Source of the DNA: Muscardinus avellanarius
Taxonomy: Eukaryota > Chordata > Mammalia > Rodentia > Gliridae
DNA: 64,000 nucleotides
Reading direction: 5' to 3'
Assembly (NCBI GenBank): GCA_963383645.1
Contig: OY726569.1
Span: 80,320,211-80,384,210, forward strand
This document shows, piece after piece, positions 11,694 through 23,899 of the stretch. The translations under genes and the position numbers were made by a program. The notes under the pieces are model-generated. The model ran no database searches. It was given only the letters and a program-made list of their open reading frames with translations, and was not told the DNA's origin. How positions within the stretch are numbered: position 1 is the first letter of the stretch; the number at the start of each line of letters is the position of its first letter.

Positions 11694-12129
11694 AGTGAGG
11701 AGGCAGACAGAGACATAGCCCATCACCAGAGACATGCTTTTTGTGAATACAGCAGCTGACAGAGGTATCCCCCTTGTTTCAGTCATAATCGTAAACAAGT
11801 GTCATTACCAGCTCTGATGGTCCTGGAACCTTTTATATATGGGTTGAGGGAGGCAATCCGGGTAGATTTAGAGGAGTTACAGAGTGTTTGCATAACCTGC
11901 TACATGATACTGAGAAAAAAGTTGTCTGTATCAAAGAACAGAGGGAGTTGTGCTGAAAACATTAGGAACTCAAGCCCAAGACCCCTATGTACTACCCCAG
12001 GCAAGCATCATATTTAAATACAGACTTCATTCTGTTTATTTGTCTTATCTGGCTTCTATTCATCTATATTACATTAACTATATAATTATCATACAAATTA
12101 TCTTAACTACGTTTTTTATGTTCTTGATG

Positions 12130-12710
12130 CTATAGCATTTGAGGGCCTTATAGGCCAGGAGAGAGACTGGCTGCCCCACCCAGAACTAGTTCATTCCAAG
12201 ATAATAACCACTTGCCAGGAGCTTGCCTTTTATATGCAAATCAGCCAATCCCAAGTCCATACCCCCAACTACCCTCTTTAGTGACCTCTTCCACACCAAG
12301 CGCAAGTCTCCCCTGCCCCATCATCCCATAAGCACCTAGAGACTACCCCTGGAATTCCACATCTGCTACGCAAACCAATCAAAACCTGTTTACTTACTGT
12401 GCCTGCCACTTACCTGGGGGACCTCAGTGGAGGCCCTGGCCAAAACTTTTCCCTCACTCTTGACTTCTGCCTCCTGAGCGACACTGGTGACTTCCCTGTG
12501 ACCAGCGACCATGTGGAGTACAGTGCGACCCCCACTGCACCCCCAGGACCTGTGACTATAATCAGTTTTTTCTTTTCAAGCCTCATTTTCTTCTCCTCCT
12601 GTAGCCTCAGTGACTTTACCATATTCAGTGTGCACATAATCAGAACAAACATCAACAAAAAGAGTATCTTCAGTTTGCAGTGCCGAGAACCAGCCAAAAG
12701 TATGAATTAG
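12130..12710 (+). mobile_element. Possible old LTR (uncertain)
   Basis: A stretch with promoter-like elements: an octamer ATGCAAAT followed by CAGCCAATC (about 12234-12252), and later AAACCAATCAAAACCTG. It begins near GAGGGCCTTATAGGCCAGG. This composition is typical of endogenous retroviral LTRs, but I could not define both ends or an internal region. Confidence 0.3.
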
Positions 12711-12991
12711 GCTCATATCGCCCAGTTCTAAGCAAAAGTCATAGCGCTTCAACGCTGGCTTAAGGTATGTGTTTTTGCTAGCCTCCATCTAGCTGCAGCC
12801 ACACAAAAAGGATGTAGACCCCTCCTCATAGCAAAATCACCTGGCTGCCAGCCATTGAAATTTCATGCTTTCCTGTCCCGAGGCTGCCTTCATTTCATTT
12901 AGTAACAGTTTCTGTGTTCAGAAACCAAATTTTCTTATAGCTGAACAACTTGGTTGGGAGTCAGGGAAAAGACAGATATGACTTTCAGTTT

Positions 12992-13003
12992 GGGGGGGGG
13001 GGT
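12992..13003. repeat. Poly(G) run
   Basis: About 11 consecutive G, an unstable homopolymer and likely sequencing trouble spot. Confidence 0.85.
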
Positions 13004-15011
13004 GAGAGAGTCTAAGAACCCACCCAAAGGAGATTCATTTGCCTTAAAGAAAACCAGGGAACTCCATTTCTGAAATGGATTAAGAAATAAGCTACTAAGA
13101 AAGATAACATCTGAAAGTTGATATTGTTTCATGCTGAACTGGCAAAATCCCAAGAGAAGAATGATGATTCTTCAATCGTGAACAATTACTACTTTGTTAT
13201 GAAGAGACAAGGGATGTACAGTGGCTCCTTTCTCAAATTACACTTACATTACAGACGCACGCACACCTCCTGGAAAAAATGCCTGGCACCCTGGCTTGTT
13301 AGACTTGTACCTACCACTGCATCTCTTAGAAGAGTTGTGTGGTCCTCTGTAACACCCGCTCACTTGGGTGGAAGAAGATGCAGTCCATTCTTGTATCCCT
13401 GAATGGAAAAGTGACAAGGATAATGTTGCCGCACTCTGTGGGTCTGTATGTATATGCATCAGCCCTGGCCTCTGTGATTATCCGTCCTGTGAACCCACAC
13501 ACCTCACTGCTAGTTCCAGTGGATTCTTGTTAGAGCCACATACCTTTGCCTTACCATCCTCCTATCCTCAGGACATAATTGTTCCTGAAAATTCTAAAGA
13601 AAGAAAATAGCATGCCAAGCCATGCCTGTCTTTGGAAAAGGCAAGCTCTGCACATGGAAATATTTACAAGTCTACTTACCTGATCTGCAGAGTTTGCGCT
13701 GAGACTAGGGAGTGTGTGTAGGTGTTTTAACTCCAGGGCTCAGAGAATGATGACTTGAAGTATATTGCCCTGTTGACAAGACTGACATTGATAGTTATCC
13801 TTTATTGTTTCAAATTATTAAGAAAAGATTCGGCCTTTCCTGAGTCCTCATAGTGAAGAGCATCAATAGTAAAACTAAAACGATAGCCTCTTACACTTCT
13901 CTGTTCTCATCTTTCAAGCATGCAGGTTTTTCCAATTAGCGCCATAGGTATTGAGGGCTCTCTGCTATTGAAACCTGAATACAGGCAATCCAAGTATCTG
14001 ATGCCAGAAAGGAACAGCTTGAAGGCGTGCGATATCTCCTTAGCCACATCAATAAAACATAACCTGTATCCCATACTTAAAATGGGGATATAAGTTGGAA
14101 AGCCAACATGGTTGTAGGATACTGAGATGAAGGAAAAAAGTCAGCTAGCTGGAAGTCACCATTGTTTTTTAGTTTTCTGTTATAGGCAGAATGATTGCCC
14201 TATTTTATTTCTAGTGTATTAAAAAGTTCAAGAAGTATTCCTCCTTCCATTCACTTCTAATTTGCTTCACATGGAAATTAAGACATGTAACAAGCCCAAA
14301 TGAAGATATTTTGGAATCTGATAAGAGTTTTTTTTAACTTATAATGATGGAGCTGCAGATTTTATTAGGTAATGAACTGTTTATAGTTTTTACTCAGATA
14401 ATGGAATATGGAATTTTCAAACTGCAGTTCTTTCTTAGAAATATGTTTCCTCTCAGGCCTTTTATTTTACATCTATTCATCCTTTTTACAATTCCCCAAA
14501 ATAAACCATACTGTACATGTGTACAGATACTTAACCCTCTTTCTTATGTGAAGGTTGAGTCATCCAAGGTCTTGAGTTATCAAGAGGAGAGACACCCTCA
14601 ATTTACCTCTGTTAAAGGAAGTTATTGTATATAAACACAGGGAGGAAACAGCCCTGAGATTCAGGCCTCATGAAACCCTGCAGCTTTATTTGGGATAATT
14701 AGCAGCTTTGCTGGCTGCAAAGCAGCCCTGTCAGTCCATCCTTCTGACCAGGTGCCCGGCATCTCCTCAGCAGCTGGCTCCCATTGCTGCCCAGGTGAGC
14801 GAAGCCACTGTGGCTCTCCCTCTGTGCGAGATGTTTCTCTACGTTTTGCATCCATTCCTCAGAAAGCACAATCAGATACTTGCCATTCGTTCATTCATTC
14901 ACGCATCCAGCAGAGTGCCATGTGGGCAAGATCTCTCTTCTAGGCTTAAAGCTAGGTGGCTACCATCTTCCCAACAGATGCCTTCTCTGTGTGGACCTGC
15001 CAGTTTATACA

Positions 15012-15016
<5 letters not shown>

Positions 15017-15064
<48 letters not shown>

Positions 15065-15310
15065 GTGTGTGCGTGTGTGTGTGTGTGTGTGAGAGAGAGA
15101 GACAGAGACAGAGATATGGATGAAGGATTGGACTCGGGGGCATTCAACTCTGAACTACACCCCCAGCCCTATTTTATTTTTATTTTGAAACAAGATCTCA
15201 CTAGGTTAATAGAGTCTCACTACTTGCTGAGGCTATCCTTAACCCATGATCCTCCTATCTCCGCCTCCCAGGTATTGGGATTATATGGGTGCACCACCAT
15301 GCCTGGCTCC
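15017..15310 (-). mobile_element. B1-dID-like SINE with AC/TC microsatellite tail
   Basis: The SINE body is 15119-15310. Its 3' tail has become (GT)n and (GA)n on the plus strand (15017-15113). Target duplication GTTTATRCATTTCTG encloses body plus microsatellite, so the repeat grew from the tail. Confidence 0.9.
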
Positions 15311-15393
15311 GTTTATGCATTTCTGGTCATTTCCTTCAGATGGTATTCTAACTAGATAGGTATAGCATAAACTTTTCATCTCTAGCATTAAGT

Positions 15394-15577
15394 CCTTTTT
15401 TTTTTTTTTAATGGTACTGGGATTAAACCCTGAGCTATATTCCCAACCCAGCCTCCCTCCCTTTTTTTGGAAACAGGGTCTTGCCAAGTTACCATTTGCT
15501 GGCTTCAAACCTGCAACAATCCTATCTCAGCCTCCCAAGCCGCTGGGATTATAGGCATGTGCCACTATGCCTAACTA
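15394..15577 (-). mobile_element. B1-dID-like SINE, diverged type A
   Basis: T-run, GGTACTGGGATTAAACCCTG, ending GTGCCACTATGCCTAACTA. Confidence 0.8.
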
Positions 15578-15825
15578 GTATAAAGTATTAAATTATCAAG
15601 TCATGTGTAATAACATATCAAGGGAAACTCAGAGCCAAAAGATAATTCAAGTTTTTCAAATATAAGACCGAATAAATTTACTATAATTAAGGTGAAATTC
15701 ATTCTGAGTCTCCTGACAGCAGGACAAATGAGAAAATATAAGTTAGATTATGGAGTTCTCATTATTAAAAAAGAAGAAATGTTTGGGGGAAAAATCAAGC
15801 TTTTCCCAAATTCTTATTCTGGAAA

Positions 15826-15948
15826 GGGGTACTGGTGATTGAACTTGGAACATTCTACCACAGAGCTACACCTCCAGCCCTATTTTTATTTTCATTTTGA
15901 AACATGGCCTCACTAGGTGGATTATCAGCATGAGCCACTGCAGCCACT
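15826..15948 (-). mobile_element. SINE with internal deletion
   Basis: GGTACTGGTGATTGAACTTG then CACCTCCAGCCCTATTTTTA; most of the B1-like head is missing. Confidence 0.7.
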
Positions 15949-16439
15949 CCTAGTTCTTGTTCTAAAGGAAGTATCTGACATACTTCAGAGTATACCAAAC
16001 AAGTAATAGAGCCTCAGCAAGCTAATACAGCAATATGTTTTATATATCTACTTCTTGACATGATCTGCACAAGGGAAAATGCTATAATGCAGGTTAATAG
16101 CCACAGTTTTGAGAAGGGACAAAATTAATGTAGTCTAGTCTCTTTGCAGTCCACATAATCCAAGGGTAAGATAATGATTACCTAGAGAACTGGATAAATT
16201 GCATGTTTCTTAGACAATCCTAAATATAACTTCTTTCAATGGATTGCCTGATAAGAACTAGTTGTACTCTTAGGCAAGGGCCCAGATACCTGGTATTTAT
16301 CTTGCTATTTGAAGATCCATCTGCATGCTTTGGGAAGCAGGTGGCAGAAGTAACATCTGAAAACTGGAAGCTAAGCAGTATTTTCACCCCATCATATGGC
16401 CTGTTTCTTCTCATATAATTTCCCTGTCTGAGGACCATC

Positions 16440-16735
16440 ACCCCCCTTTGCCTCCTTCCTCCCAATGTGGCTCATTATCCTCAAAGCCTTGTCCTCTGTC
16501 TAGTCCTGTTCTACTCCCACCGCTGATCTCAGTTAGATGGCTTTTGACTCTGTTCCATCAGAACGCGTGATTGCCTCTCTCATGATGTTTCTGACACTCT
16601 GGGATCTTTATGGGTTCCTTCCACTGCCTGCAATTCCCTGGAAGGTGAAGATAAGGAACAATTTGACTCCAGTCCCAGCACAGTCCCCAGTCCATAGAAG
16701 GGGCTTAAGAAATGCCAACCAAATAGAGTGAGTGA
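16440..16735 (+). repeat. L2-like fragment (weak)
   Basis: GGATCTTTATGGGTTCCTTC, CTGCCTGCAATTCCCTGG and GGGGCTTAAGAAATGCC-type bases resemble L2, with strong divergence. Confidence 0.35.
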
Positions 16736-17314
16736 ACTTTCACATTTCTGCCTTTATTTTGTTAACATGCGGATGCCTATCTACATATGCAACTTCTTCC
16801 TGTCCCATAAGGGTCTGGTCAATTTTTATCTCTTCCAGTAATCCTTACTCATATAGTTATATTTTATCCTGTCATTTTTAAGTCTCAGGAGACTTACAGT
16901 TTACATCTTGAAGTCTAACACTTTGTTTTTTTTTTATCATTATTTACTTCTTGGTCAAATTGTCTCTTCAATGAGACCATAAACTCTTTTGAGGGCATGA
17001 CTGTATTCTGTATGCTTCCTGATTCTCTAGCAATACCTAAAATGCATTTATGGCCTAGAAATGTGGACCCTAGAGAAAGGAACACATATACACTACATAC
17101 CTTTTTTTTTTTTTCCTGAAAAAAATAGTCTATTGTCTCTAGTCTTTTGGCTTCGAGTAAAATGCCTAACCTCAAAAGACAAAACCTTCTAATGAGAAGG
17201 TCAAAGTGATACATTTTATTATTAAACAATCTCTAAAGTCAGAATAATCTTTCTTATAAATTACCTGGTATTTCTATCCCATTTTTTGCAGTGTCGTAGA
17301 ACGAGTTCCTATTT

Positions 17315-17529
17315 AAAAAAAAAAAAAAAAAAAAGTTGGGGAAGAGGTTTCCTGGAGATTAAATCTGAATCCAGGGATATTCTACCTCTGATCTGTGCCC
17401 CCAGCCCCTTTTTTAATTTTTTATTTTGAAACAGGGTCTCACCAAGTTGCTGAGGCTGGCCTCAAGCCTTTTATTCTCCTCTCAGCCTCCAAGTACTGGG
17501 ATTACAGGAACTTGCCACCGTGCCTGGTT
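17315..17529 (-). mobile_element. B1-dID-like SINE next to an A-run
   Basis: A-run at 17315-17334, then an ID-like part with GAATCCAGGGATATTCTACC and head ending GCCACCGTGCCTGGTTC. Confidence 0.78.
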
Positions 17530-18196
17530 CCTACTCTTTAGATAACAACCCCTGATATGCGTTTATAACCTTACTATAAACCTGTTTATTACAATGCAGA
17601 TTTCAGCATGAAGAGCTTCCTTTGTAGATCACAATAAGAATCTCTTTAAAATGCAATAAAGTTAAAATGAGGTTCAGTTTATTTGAAAAACATCATTCTT
17701 CAACTTGTTTTTTTCTTCTTTACACCAGTTGGAGCTCTTTCACGTTATCACACAAATCAGATTTTGCTTTTGAAGAATGAACTTCTGAACTTCCCAGTTC
17801 TTTAGGTGTCTCTACACTGTATACTACTGGAAGCTGAATGCCACACTCTAGTAGTAGAGATCTGACTAGCATTGAGTACAGGGTAGAATGTGCCATCATG
17901 GTTCTAGAGTCGTGTGGCACACTTTTTATTTAACTCTTACCCTCTGTCTTCCCTGCTTACCCTGACTACAAGTTCAGTGCCACATCACATTACCACTGTC
18001 ACCATCGGTGATGGTGCCCAAGAACTGTACGAGTTCAGATTGCAGGATGGAAAGCACATAATTCTGAAGTTAGACTGACCTGTATGGGCTCTACGGCTTC
18101 CCAGTTGGCTACTTTGGGTGGATCCATTGGCTTTTTGAGCCTCAGTTTCCTCGTTTGTAGTGGTTATAGAGTACATCAACAGCAAAAACAAAAAAA

Positions 18197-19266
18197 ACTA
18201 GTTTTTAAAAATGGGCAAAGAACTCAAATGGACATTCCTCCAAAGAAGATTGTACAGATGACCAGTAAGCACACGAGAAGATGCAATCATAAGATCACTA
18301 ATCATAAGAGAAATGCAAATTACACCCCACAGTGAAATAGCACCTGACGTCCATCAGGACAGCTACTGTTAAAACAGAAAATAACAAGCACTGGGGAGGC
18401 TGTAGAGAAACTGAAACCTTTGTACGCTGTTGATGAGAATGTAAAATGGTGTTGCTGCTGTGGAAACAGTTAAAAATACAGTTACCATAGGATCCAACAA
18501 TTCCACTTCTGGGTATATACGCAAAAGATCTGAAAACAAGCTGGGCATGGGAGTGTGTGCCTCTAATCCCAGTACTTGGGACACAGAGGCAGGAGGATCA
18601 CAGGTTTAAAGCCAGCCTTAGCAATGTAGCAAGACTCTCAGCAACCTAGTGAGGCCCTATTTCAATTTTTTTTTAAAGGGAGGGGGCTGAGGATATAGCT
18701 CAGAGGCAGAACACCCCTGGGTTCAATTTCCAGTGGCGCGCGCATGCACACACACACACACATACACACACACATACACACAAAGAAACTGAAAACAAGA
18801 GCACAGATATTTATATGTCTATGTTAATGGCTACTTTTCAGAGAAGCCAAGGTCAGAAGCCTCTCAAATATCCATTGGCAGATGAAGGGATAAACAAAAT
18901 GGAATGTATGTAAGCCATGGAATATTACTCAAGGTTAAAAAGGAAGGATTCTGACACATGCTACCACTTGAATGAGTCAACCACCAAAAGACAAATAGTA
19001 TGTGATTCCACTAAAATTGTGTGCCATGAATAGCCAAAATCATAAAGCTAGAGAGCTGAATGGCAGTTACCGGGCACTGAGAGGGGAAATGGAAAGCCAG
19101 TGTTTAATGGGTACGGCAGTTGTTGTTTTGCAAGATGAAGAGCTCCGGAGATGGATGGTTGGAGGATCACAACAGTGAATACCCTTACTGCCAGTATGCG
19201 TGTACTGAGCTGTGCGTTGGACAGTGGTCAAGATGGTGAATTTTATGTTACGTGTATTTTTTTTTA
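18197..19266 (+). mobile_element. L1 3' end relic, split by SINE
   Basis: AAAAATGGGCAAAGAACTC, CTTCTGGGTATATACGC, GGATAAACAAAATGGAATG, and a terminal GGTGAATTTTATGTTACG show the conserved L1 ORF2 end to 3' UTR order. The SINE at 18540-18784 splits it. The frame is broken. Confidence 0.85.
18540..18784 (+). mobile_element. Type A SINE with CA tail, inside L1
   Basis: CTGGGCATGGGAGTGTGTGC head, GAGGATATAGCTCAGAGGCA tail, (CA)n at 18747-18782. Target duplication CTGAAAACAAG. Confidence 0.9.
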
Positions 19267-19281
19267 AGATTATAGATTGTC

Positions 19282-19366
19282 AGCCAGGATATTGCTCAGT
19301 GGCCGAGTGCTCACTTCGTATGCTCTTGGCCCTGAATTTGATCTCCAATGTGACAAAAAAATAAAA
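19282..19366 (+). mobile_element. ID element, first of two
   Basis: GCCAGGATATTGCTCAGTGG and GATCTCCAATGTGACAAAAA match a lone ID unit. It is flanked by AGATTRYAGATTGT copies. Confidence 0.75.
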
Positions 19367-19380
19367 AGATTACAGATTGT

Positions 19381-19510
19381 GGACTGGGGATGTAGCTCAG
19401 TGGTAAAGCACTTGCCTCGCATGTGCAAAGCTCTGAGTTCAGTCTCCAGCAACACATACACACGCACGCACGCACGCACGAACGCATGCACACATACACA
19501 CATCCATTAA
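19381..19510 (+). mobile_element. ID element, second of two, with CACG tail
   Basis: GGGGATGTAGCTCAGTGGTA, GCACTTGCCTCGCATGTGC, then a microsatellite tail (CACG and CA units, 19452-19503). It is closer to the ID consensus than its neighbour, so probably younger. Confidence 0.85.
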
Positions 19511-19549
19511 TAAATTAACAATAAAAATAAAAATAAAAGGTTAGAGATT

Positions 19550-19720
19550 GTGTATGTAATGCTCCCAATCTGCAAAAGTGTTTTCATTAATTCTTTCATC
19601 TCAATTTTAGCATCTGAGGCAATGAAGGCTGAGAGATGTGAAGTATGGTGTCCAAGCCAGTCCGTGGTGGAGCTGGGGTTTAAATGCTTGCACACAGCAT
19701 TATTCCAGATCCTGCTGCAG
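19550..19720 (+). repeat. MIR fragment (diverged)
   Basis: TCATCTCAATTTTAGCATCTGAGGC and GGAGCTGGGGTTTAAATGC follow the MIR 3' order. Confidence 0.45.
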
Positions 19721-21087
19721 GGCAGCAGGGCCTCTTTGTGTGCAGCCTGGGTGATTTAGTTTTATCAGCTTCCTTTCCTAATGGACTAATGGCTGGTGGT
19801 CAGGCGGAAACCTCAGCGGCCCTGCAGTGTCTGGTTGTTATCTCTTCACTGGCTCCTCAGGGATCCCTGGCTGTGCAGGCCATGTGTGGTTTAGGGTGGC
19901 TTTTCTTGTAATTCACCCATTTAACTTTCCCTCTTTTGGATAGAGCCAGAGAGGATAAGGAGGCAGGGCCTCCTACCTCCCCCCCTGTGGGTAGAGGCCG
20001 GAATCTGTCCCACACCTCCAGAGGGGCAGCAGCTCTGCTGTGAAGGGTGCCTGGATGAGGCTGAGCTGGGAGCCTGGGGCTCTGCAGCAGGAGGGGGCCA
20101 AAGCAGGAGGGCCTAGGAGTCACCCTGGGATTATTAGAAGAGCATTCCCCCGCAGCGCAGCCGACAACAGTTCCGTCTCTCAGGTAGCCTAGAAATGAGG
20201 GGTTCCTTTTTCTCACATTCAGAAGCTGGAGGAAGGAAATCCAGGGCTAGTGCAGCTTTTGAGACACAACCCCTGTCCTTCTGCTCTACGAACCCTAAAC
20301 TATCAGCTCTGTGTTTTTTGTGTTTTGTGTTTTTTTGTTTTTGTTTTTGTTTTATCATAAGATGGATGGTACTGTTCTTTCGGGCGATAGGTCTGTGTTC
20401 TAGGGAAGAAGAAAAGGGCAGAACACAGATGCCAGCTCAATCTGTCTTCCCTTTACACAGCTTCCTCCGGAGCCTGGCAGTTCTAATAATACAGTGCTGT
20501 TGGCCAGCACTGGCTCCTTGCCTGCTTCTCCCTAGCAACAAAGAAGAGCAGAGAGGTGGTCTTTTAGCTCGGCACGTTGCCTCCCAGGCAAATCTGGCTG
20601 TCTTCTTGAGGAAAGAGGGGCAGTGGATGTTGGTGGACATCTCCACTCTATCACAGCCTGCTTTCTTGCCAGAGTCTCCTCCCCTGCAGATGGAGCTCAC
20701 TGCCTCGCTGCAGCCCCTCTGCACCACCTCATGACTACTACAACAAATGCCGCTTCTTGATCCTAGTTTGTCCCAGTCCTGGCTCCTAGTACATGGGGGG
20801 CGGGGGTCCCATTTACCTGGAGGTTTCAGAAACACCTGAGAATCCCCATCTTCCTGGGGAGTAGAAAGATCACTGTAAATGAGGAATATGGAAAAAATGA
20901 GCCATAGAAAAGGGAAAAACTACAAATGTGTTTATTGATTAGAGCGTTAAATTTGCTGTAGCTACAATATTAAATTATGACATACCATATTCATGTACAT
21001 AAGCTATTTACTACTTGGTCTTAATTATCCTGCAACAGACCGATTATTTACATTCTTAAATAGTACAGATTAACATTGTTATAAAAA

Positions 21088-21281
21088 TTTTTTTTCAGTA
21101 CTGGGGGGACAGAACCCAGGGGCATTCTACCTCTGAGCTATACTCCCAGCCCTTTATTTTGAAACAGGGTCTCAGTTGCGGAGGGCCTCACTAAGTAACT
21201 GAGGCCGTCCACAAACCATTATCCTCCTGTCTCAGCTTCTCAAATGCTGGGATTACAAGTGTGCACCATCACACCTGGGGA
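21088..21281 (-). mobile_element. B1-dID-like SINE, type A
   Basis: T-run, CAGTACTGGGGGGACAGAAC, GCATTCTACCTCTGAGCTA, ending GTGCACCATCACACCTGGG. Confidence 0.85.
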
Positions 21282-21369
21282 AGCTTAATTTTTTTTACAG
21301 TATGCAGTTCTGTTCACAAGTGTCCTACTGAGATTTGCGTACAGCACAGCTGCTTTAAAAACTGAGAGA

Positions 21370-21562
21370 AGCCAGGCGTGGTGACCCATGATTGTAATCC
21401 CAGTACTTGGGAGTCTGAGACAGGATCGTGGTTCACATCCAGCCTCAACTACTTAGTGAGGCCCCCTGCAACTTGGTGAGACCCTGTTTCAAAATAAAAA
21501 AGATAAAAAATAGGGCCAGAGGTAAAATGCCCTTGGGTTCCATCCCCAGTATCAGAAAACAA
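21370..21562 (+). mobile_element. B1-dID-like SINE, type A
   Basis: AGCCAGGCGTGGTGACCC head to CCATCCCCAGTATCAGAAA. Confidence 0.82.
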
Positions 21563-21575
21563 ACAGAGAGAGGTC

Positions 21576-21790
21576 TCTGCTCAGTGATGCCCACCTGTAA
21601 TCCCAGCGACTTGGGAGGCTAAGGCAGGATGATCATAAGTTTGAGAACAGCCTGGGCAAGTTACTGTATCTCAAAATAGAAATTTTAAAAAGGGCAGAGA
21701 ATGTAGCTCAGCAGTATAGTGCCCTGGATTCAACCCCCAGAACTGTCATATAGAAGAGAAAAGGGAAGGGAAGAAGAAGGGAAAGAAAGA
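21576..21790 (+). mobile_element. B1-dID-like SINE, old copy with purine tail
   Basis: CACCTGTAATCCCAGCGACTTGG, CAGCCTGGGCAAGTTACTG, ATGTAGCTCAGCAGTATAG, then a GGGAAG-rich tail. Confidence 0.75.
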
Positions 21791-21939
21791 CTGAGAGAGG
21801 TTATTAATGACCCCCTATTTTATTTAAAGAAAATCTTTCTTGTGCTCAGGTCTTTGTTGAGATTCTCCAAACACCGTAACACTGCAGCCTGGTAGCATGG
21901 TTAATCCAAAACAGGAGTTTACTCAGCAGCACTGTTAGA

Positions 21940-23520
21940 ATTTAAAACAGGATTAAAAATTAATAGCGAATATAAAAGCCACGGTCATCAAGACAGTGCT
22001 GCATGTGATAGAGCAGTAAAATAGAACTGTGCCCAGAAATAAATCCCAACAGCTACGGACATTAATTTTCCTTTTTATTACTATTTATTTATTTATTCAT
22101 TCATTTTGCGGTATTGAGGATGGAATCCAGGAGCATTCTACCTCTGGGCTATGCCCCCAGTCCTATTTTTTATTCTGTATTTTGAAACGGTCTCACTTGA
22201 GTTGCAAAGGGCCTCACTAGGTAGCTGAGGCTGGCCACAACCTGGATCCTCCTGTCTCAGCCTTCCTAATGCTGGGATTACAAGCGTGTACCACCACGCC
22301 TGGCTTGGACATTGATTTTCAACAAACCAAATGGCACAGGGATCATTATTTTTCCCCCACATGAAGTCTGATCCTATGTCACACCATACATAAAAATTAA
22401 CTCCAAATTGACACTTTTGACAAATTGACCCAAATTGACATCTTTTGAAATGGTTGAAATCTTCCAAATGGAAAGATTGAACCATAAAATTTCTAGAAGT
22501 CAAAGGGGTAAATATTCATGTCTTTGAATTAGGCAGCAGCTTCTTAGATATGGCACCAAAGAGCACATGCAGCAACACAGCTAGACAGACTAGAGACCAT
22601 CACCGTCTTTGCATTGTGTGCTTCAAGGTGGCCCATAGAAGGGGAAAAAATAATTGCATATCATATATATGGCAAGGGATTTGTATCCAGAATATATTCA
22701 GAACTCCTACAGCCCAACAGTAAAAAGACAAATGACCCAGTTTTTCAAATAAACAAACAAGCAAAATATTTCAATGGATATTACTCCAAAGGAGATATAC
22801 AAATGGCCAGTCAACACCTGCAAAATTGTGTCATTAGGGAAATGCAAATCAAAAGCACCCGGCGATGGCTCTTCACACCCACTAGGTTGGCTTCAGTCAA
22901 AAGCTAGGTGACAAGCAGTGGCGGTGAGGGTGTAGAGAAATTGGAACCTTCGCGCACTGAGGGTGGAAGTGTCAAAATGGTATAGCTGCTTTGGAAAACA
23001 GTTCAGTAGTTTCTCAAATAATTAAACATAGTTACCATATAGCTCAGCAAATCCACTCTTAAATATATATTAATGAGAAGTGAAAACCTGAGTGTGCCTG
23101 ACAACAATAGCTAAAATATGGACACAGCCTGAGCCTACCAGATAGTGACTGGATAAACTAAATGCAGACACATACAGTGAACTATTACTCAGCCATTAAA
23201 AGACTGAAGTACTGATGTGCTACAGCATAGACGAACCTTTAACATTATGCTAAATAAGTTAAGCCAGAAACAAAAGGCCTCATGTTGTATGATTCTCTTT
23301 ATAAAATGTCTAGAATAGGTAAATCCAGAAAGACAGAAAGTAGATCAGTGATTGCAGAGTGAGAGTTGAGAAAAGAAGATTAGGAAGTGATGCCTAATAA
23401 ATATGGGATTTCTTTCTGAAATAATGAAAATAGCCTAAAATTAGATTGTTGTGATAGTTACATAATTATGAAAATACAATTAAACCCTCGGATTACACTT
23501 TAGATGGGTATTTTATTAAG
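21940..23520 (+). mobile_element. L1 relic, ORF2 end to 3' UTR
   Basis: GCCACGGTCATCAAGACAGTG and CCCAGAAATAAATCCCAACA (ORF2) continue after a SINE to TTTGTATCCAGAATATATTC, CAAATGGCCAGTCAACACC, GGGAAATGCAAATCAAAAGC and TCAGCCATTAAAAGACTG. The order is collinear and the frame is broken. Confidence 0.85.
22072..22305 (-). mobile_element. B1-dID-like SINE inside L1
   Basis: TTTATTTATTTATTCATTCA tail, GGAATCCAGGAGCATTCTAC, ending ACCACCACGCCTGGCTT. Target duplication GGACATTRATTTTC. Confidence 0.9.
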
Positions 23521-23573
23521 ATTAAAATATTATTTATTAAGATTAGTTATTTTATTAAGATTAAAATAATCTT

Positions 23574-23766
23574 GCCAGCCGTGGTGGCACATGCTTATAA
23601 TCCCCACACTTGATAGGCTGAGACAGGAGGATCACGCAGGTTTGAAGCCAGCTGTGCTGGCTTAAGAGACCTTGTTTCCAAGTAAAATATAAATAGGTCT
23701 GGGAGTGTAGCCCAGAGGTAGAAGGGTTCCATCCCCAGTACCACAAAAAAATAATAATAATAAATA
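23574..23766 (+). mobile_element. B1-dID-like SINE, type B
   Basis: CCAGCCGTGGTGGCACATGC, CCCCACACTTGATAGG, GGCTTAAGAGACCTTGTTTCC, GGTCTGGGAGTGTAGCCC, (AAT)n tail. Confidence 0.87.
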
Positions 23767-23899
23767 TAATCTCAATCTACCTTAAAAAGTTAATTGGTTA
23801 ATATTTAAAAAGTTAAAAACAAAACAAAAGAACTTTAGGGTAAGCAGTCAAATTATACTTCTTGGCTGAATTCTTTACAAATACTTATTCTGTGCATTC

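Noticed and set aside
14708..15355. 215-aa open frame on plus
   Set aside because: It runs through a (GT)n array (Cys-Val repeats) and an antisense SINE; no protein family fits.
18084..18335. Plus-strand frame with NGQRTQMDIPPK-type sequence
   Set aside because: It overlaps the start of an L1 3' relic and is not a host gene.
19381..19455. tRNA-like A and B boxes
   Set aside because: They belong to ID and B1-dID SINEs; no cloverleaf with matching acceptor stem is present, so no tRNA gene is called.
20195..20734. 179-aa open frame on plus
   Set aside because: No recognisable domain, low-complexity Phe/Cys stretch over a TTTTG repeat, and no splice or conservation argument. I treat it as intronic chance.
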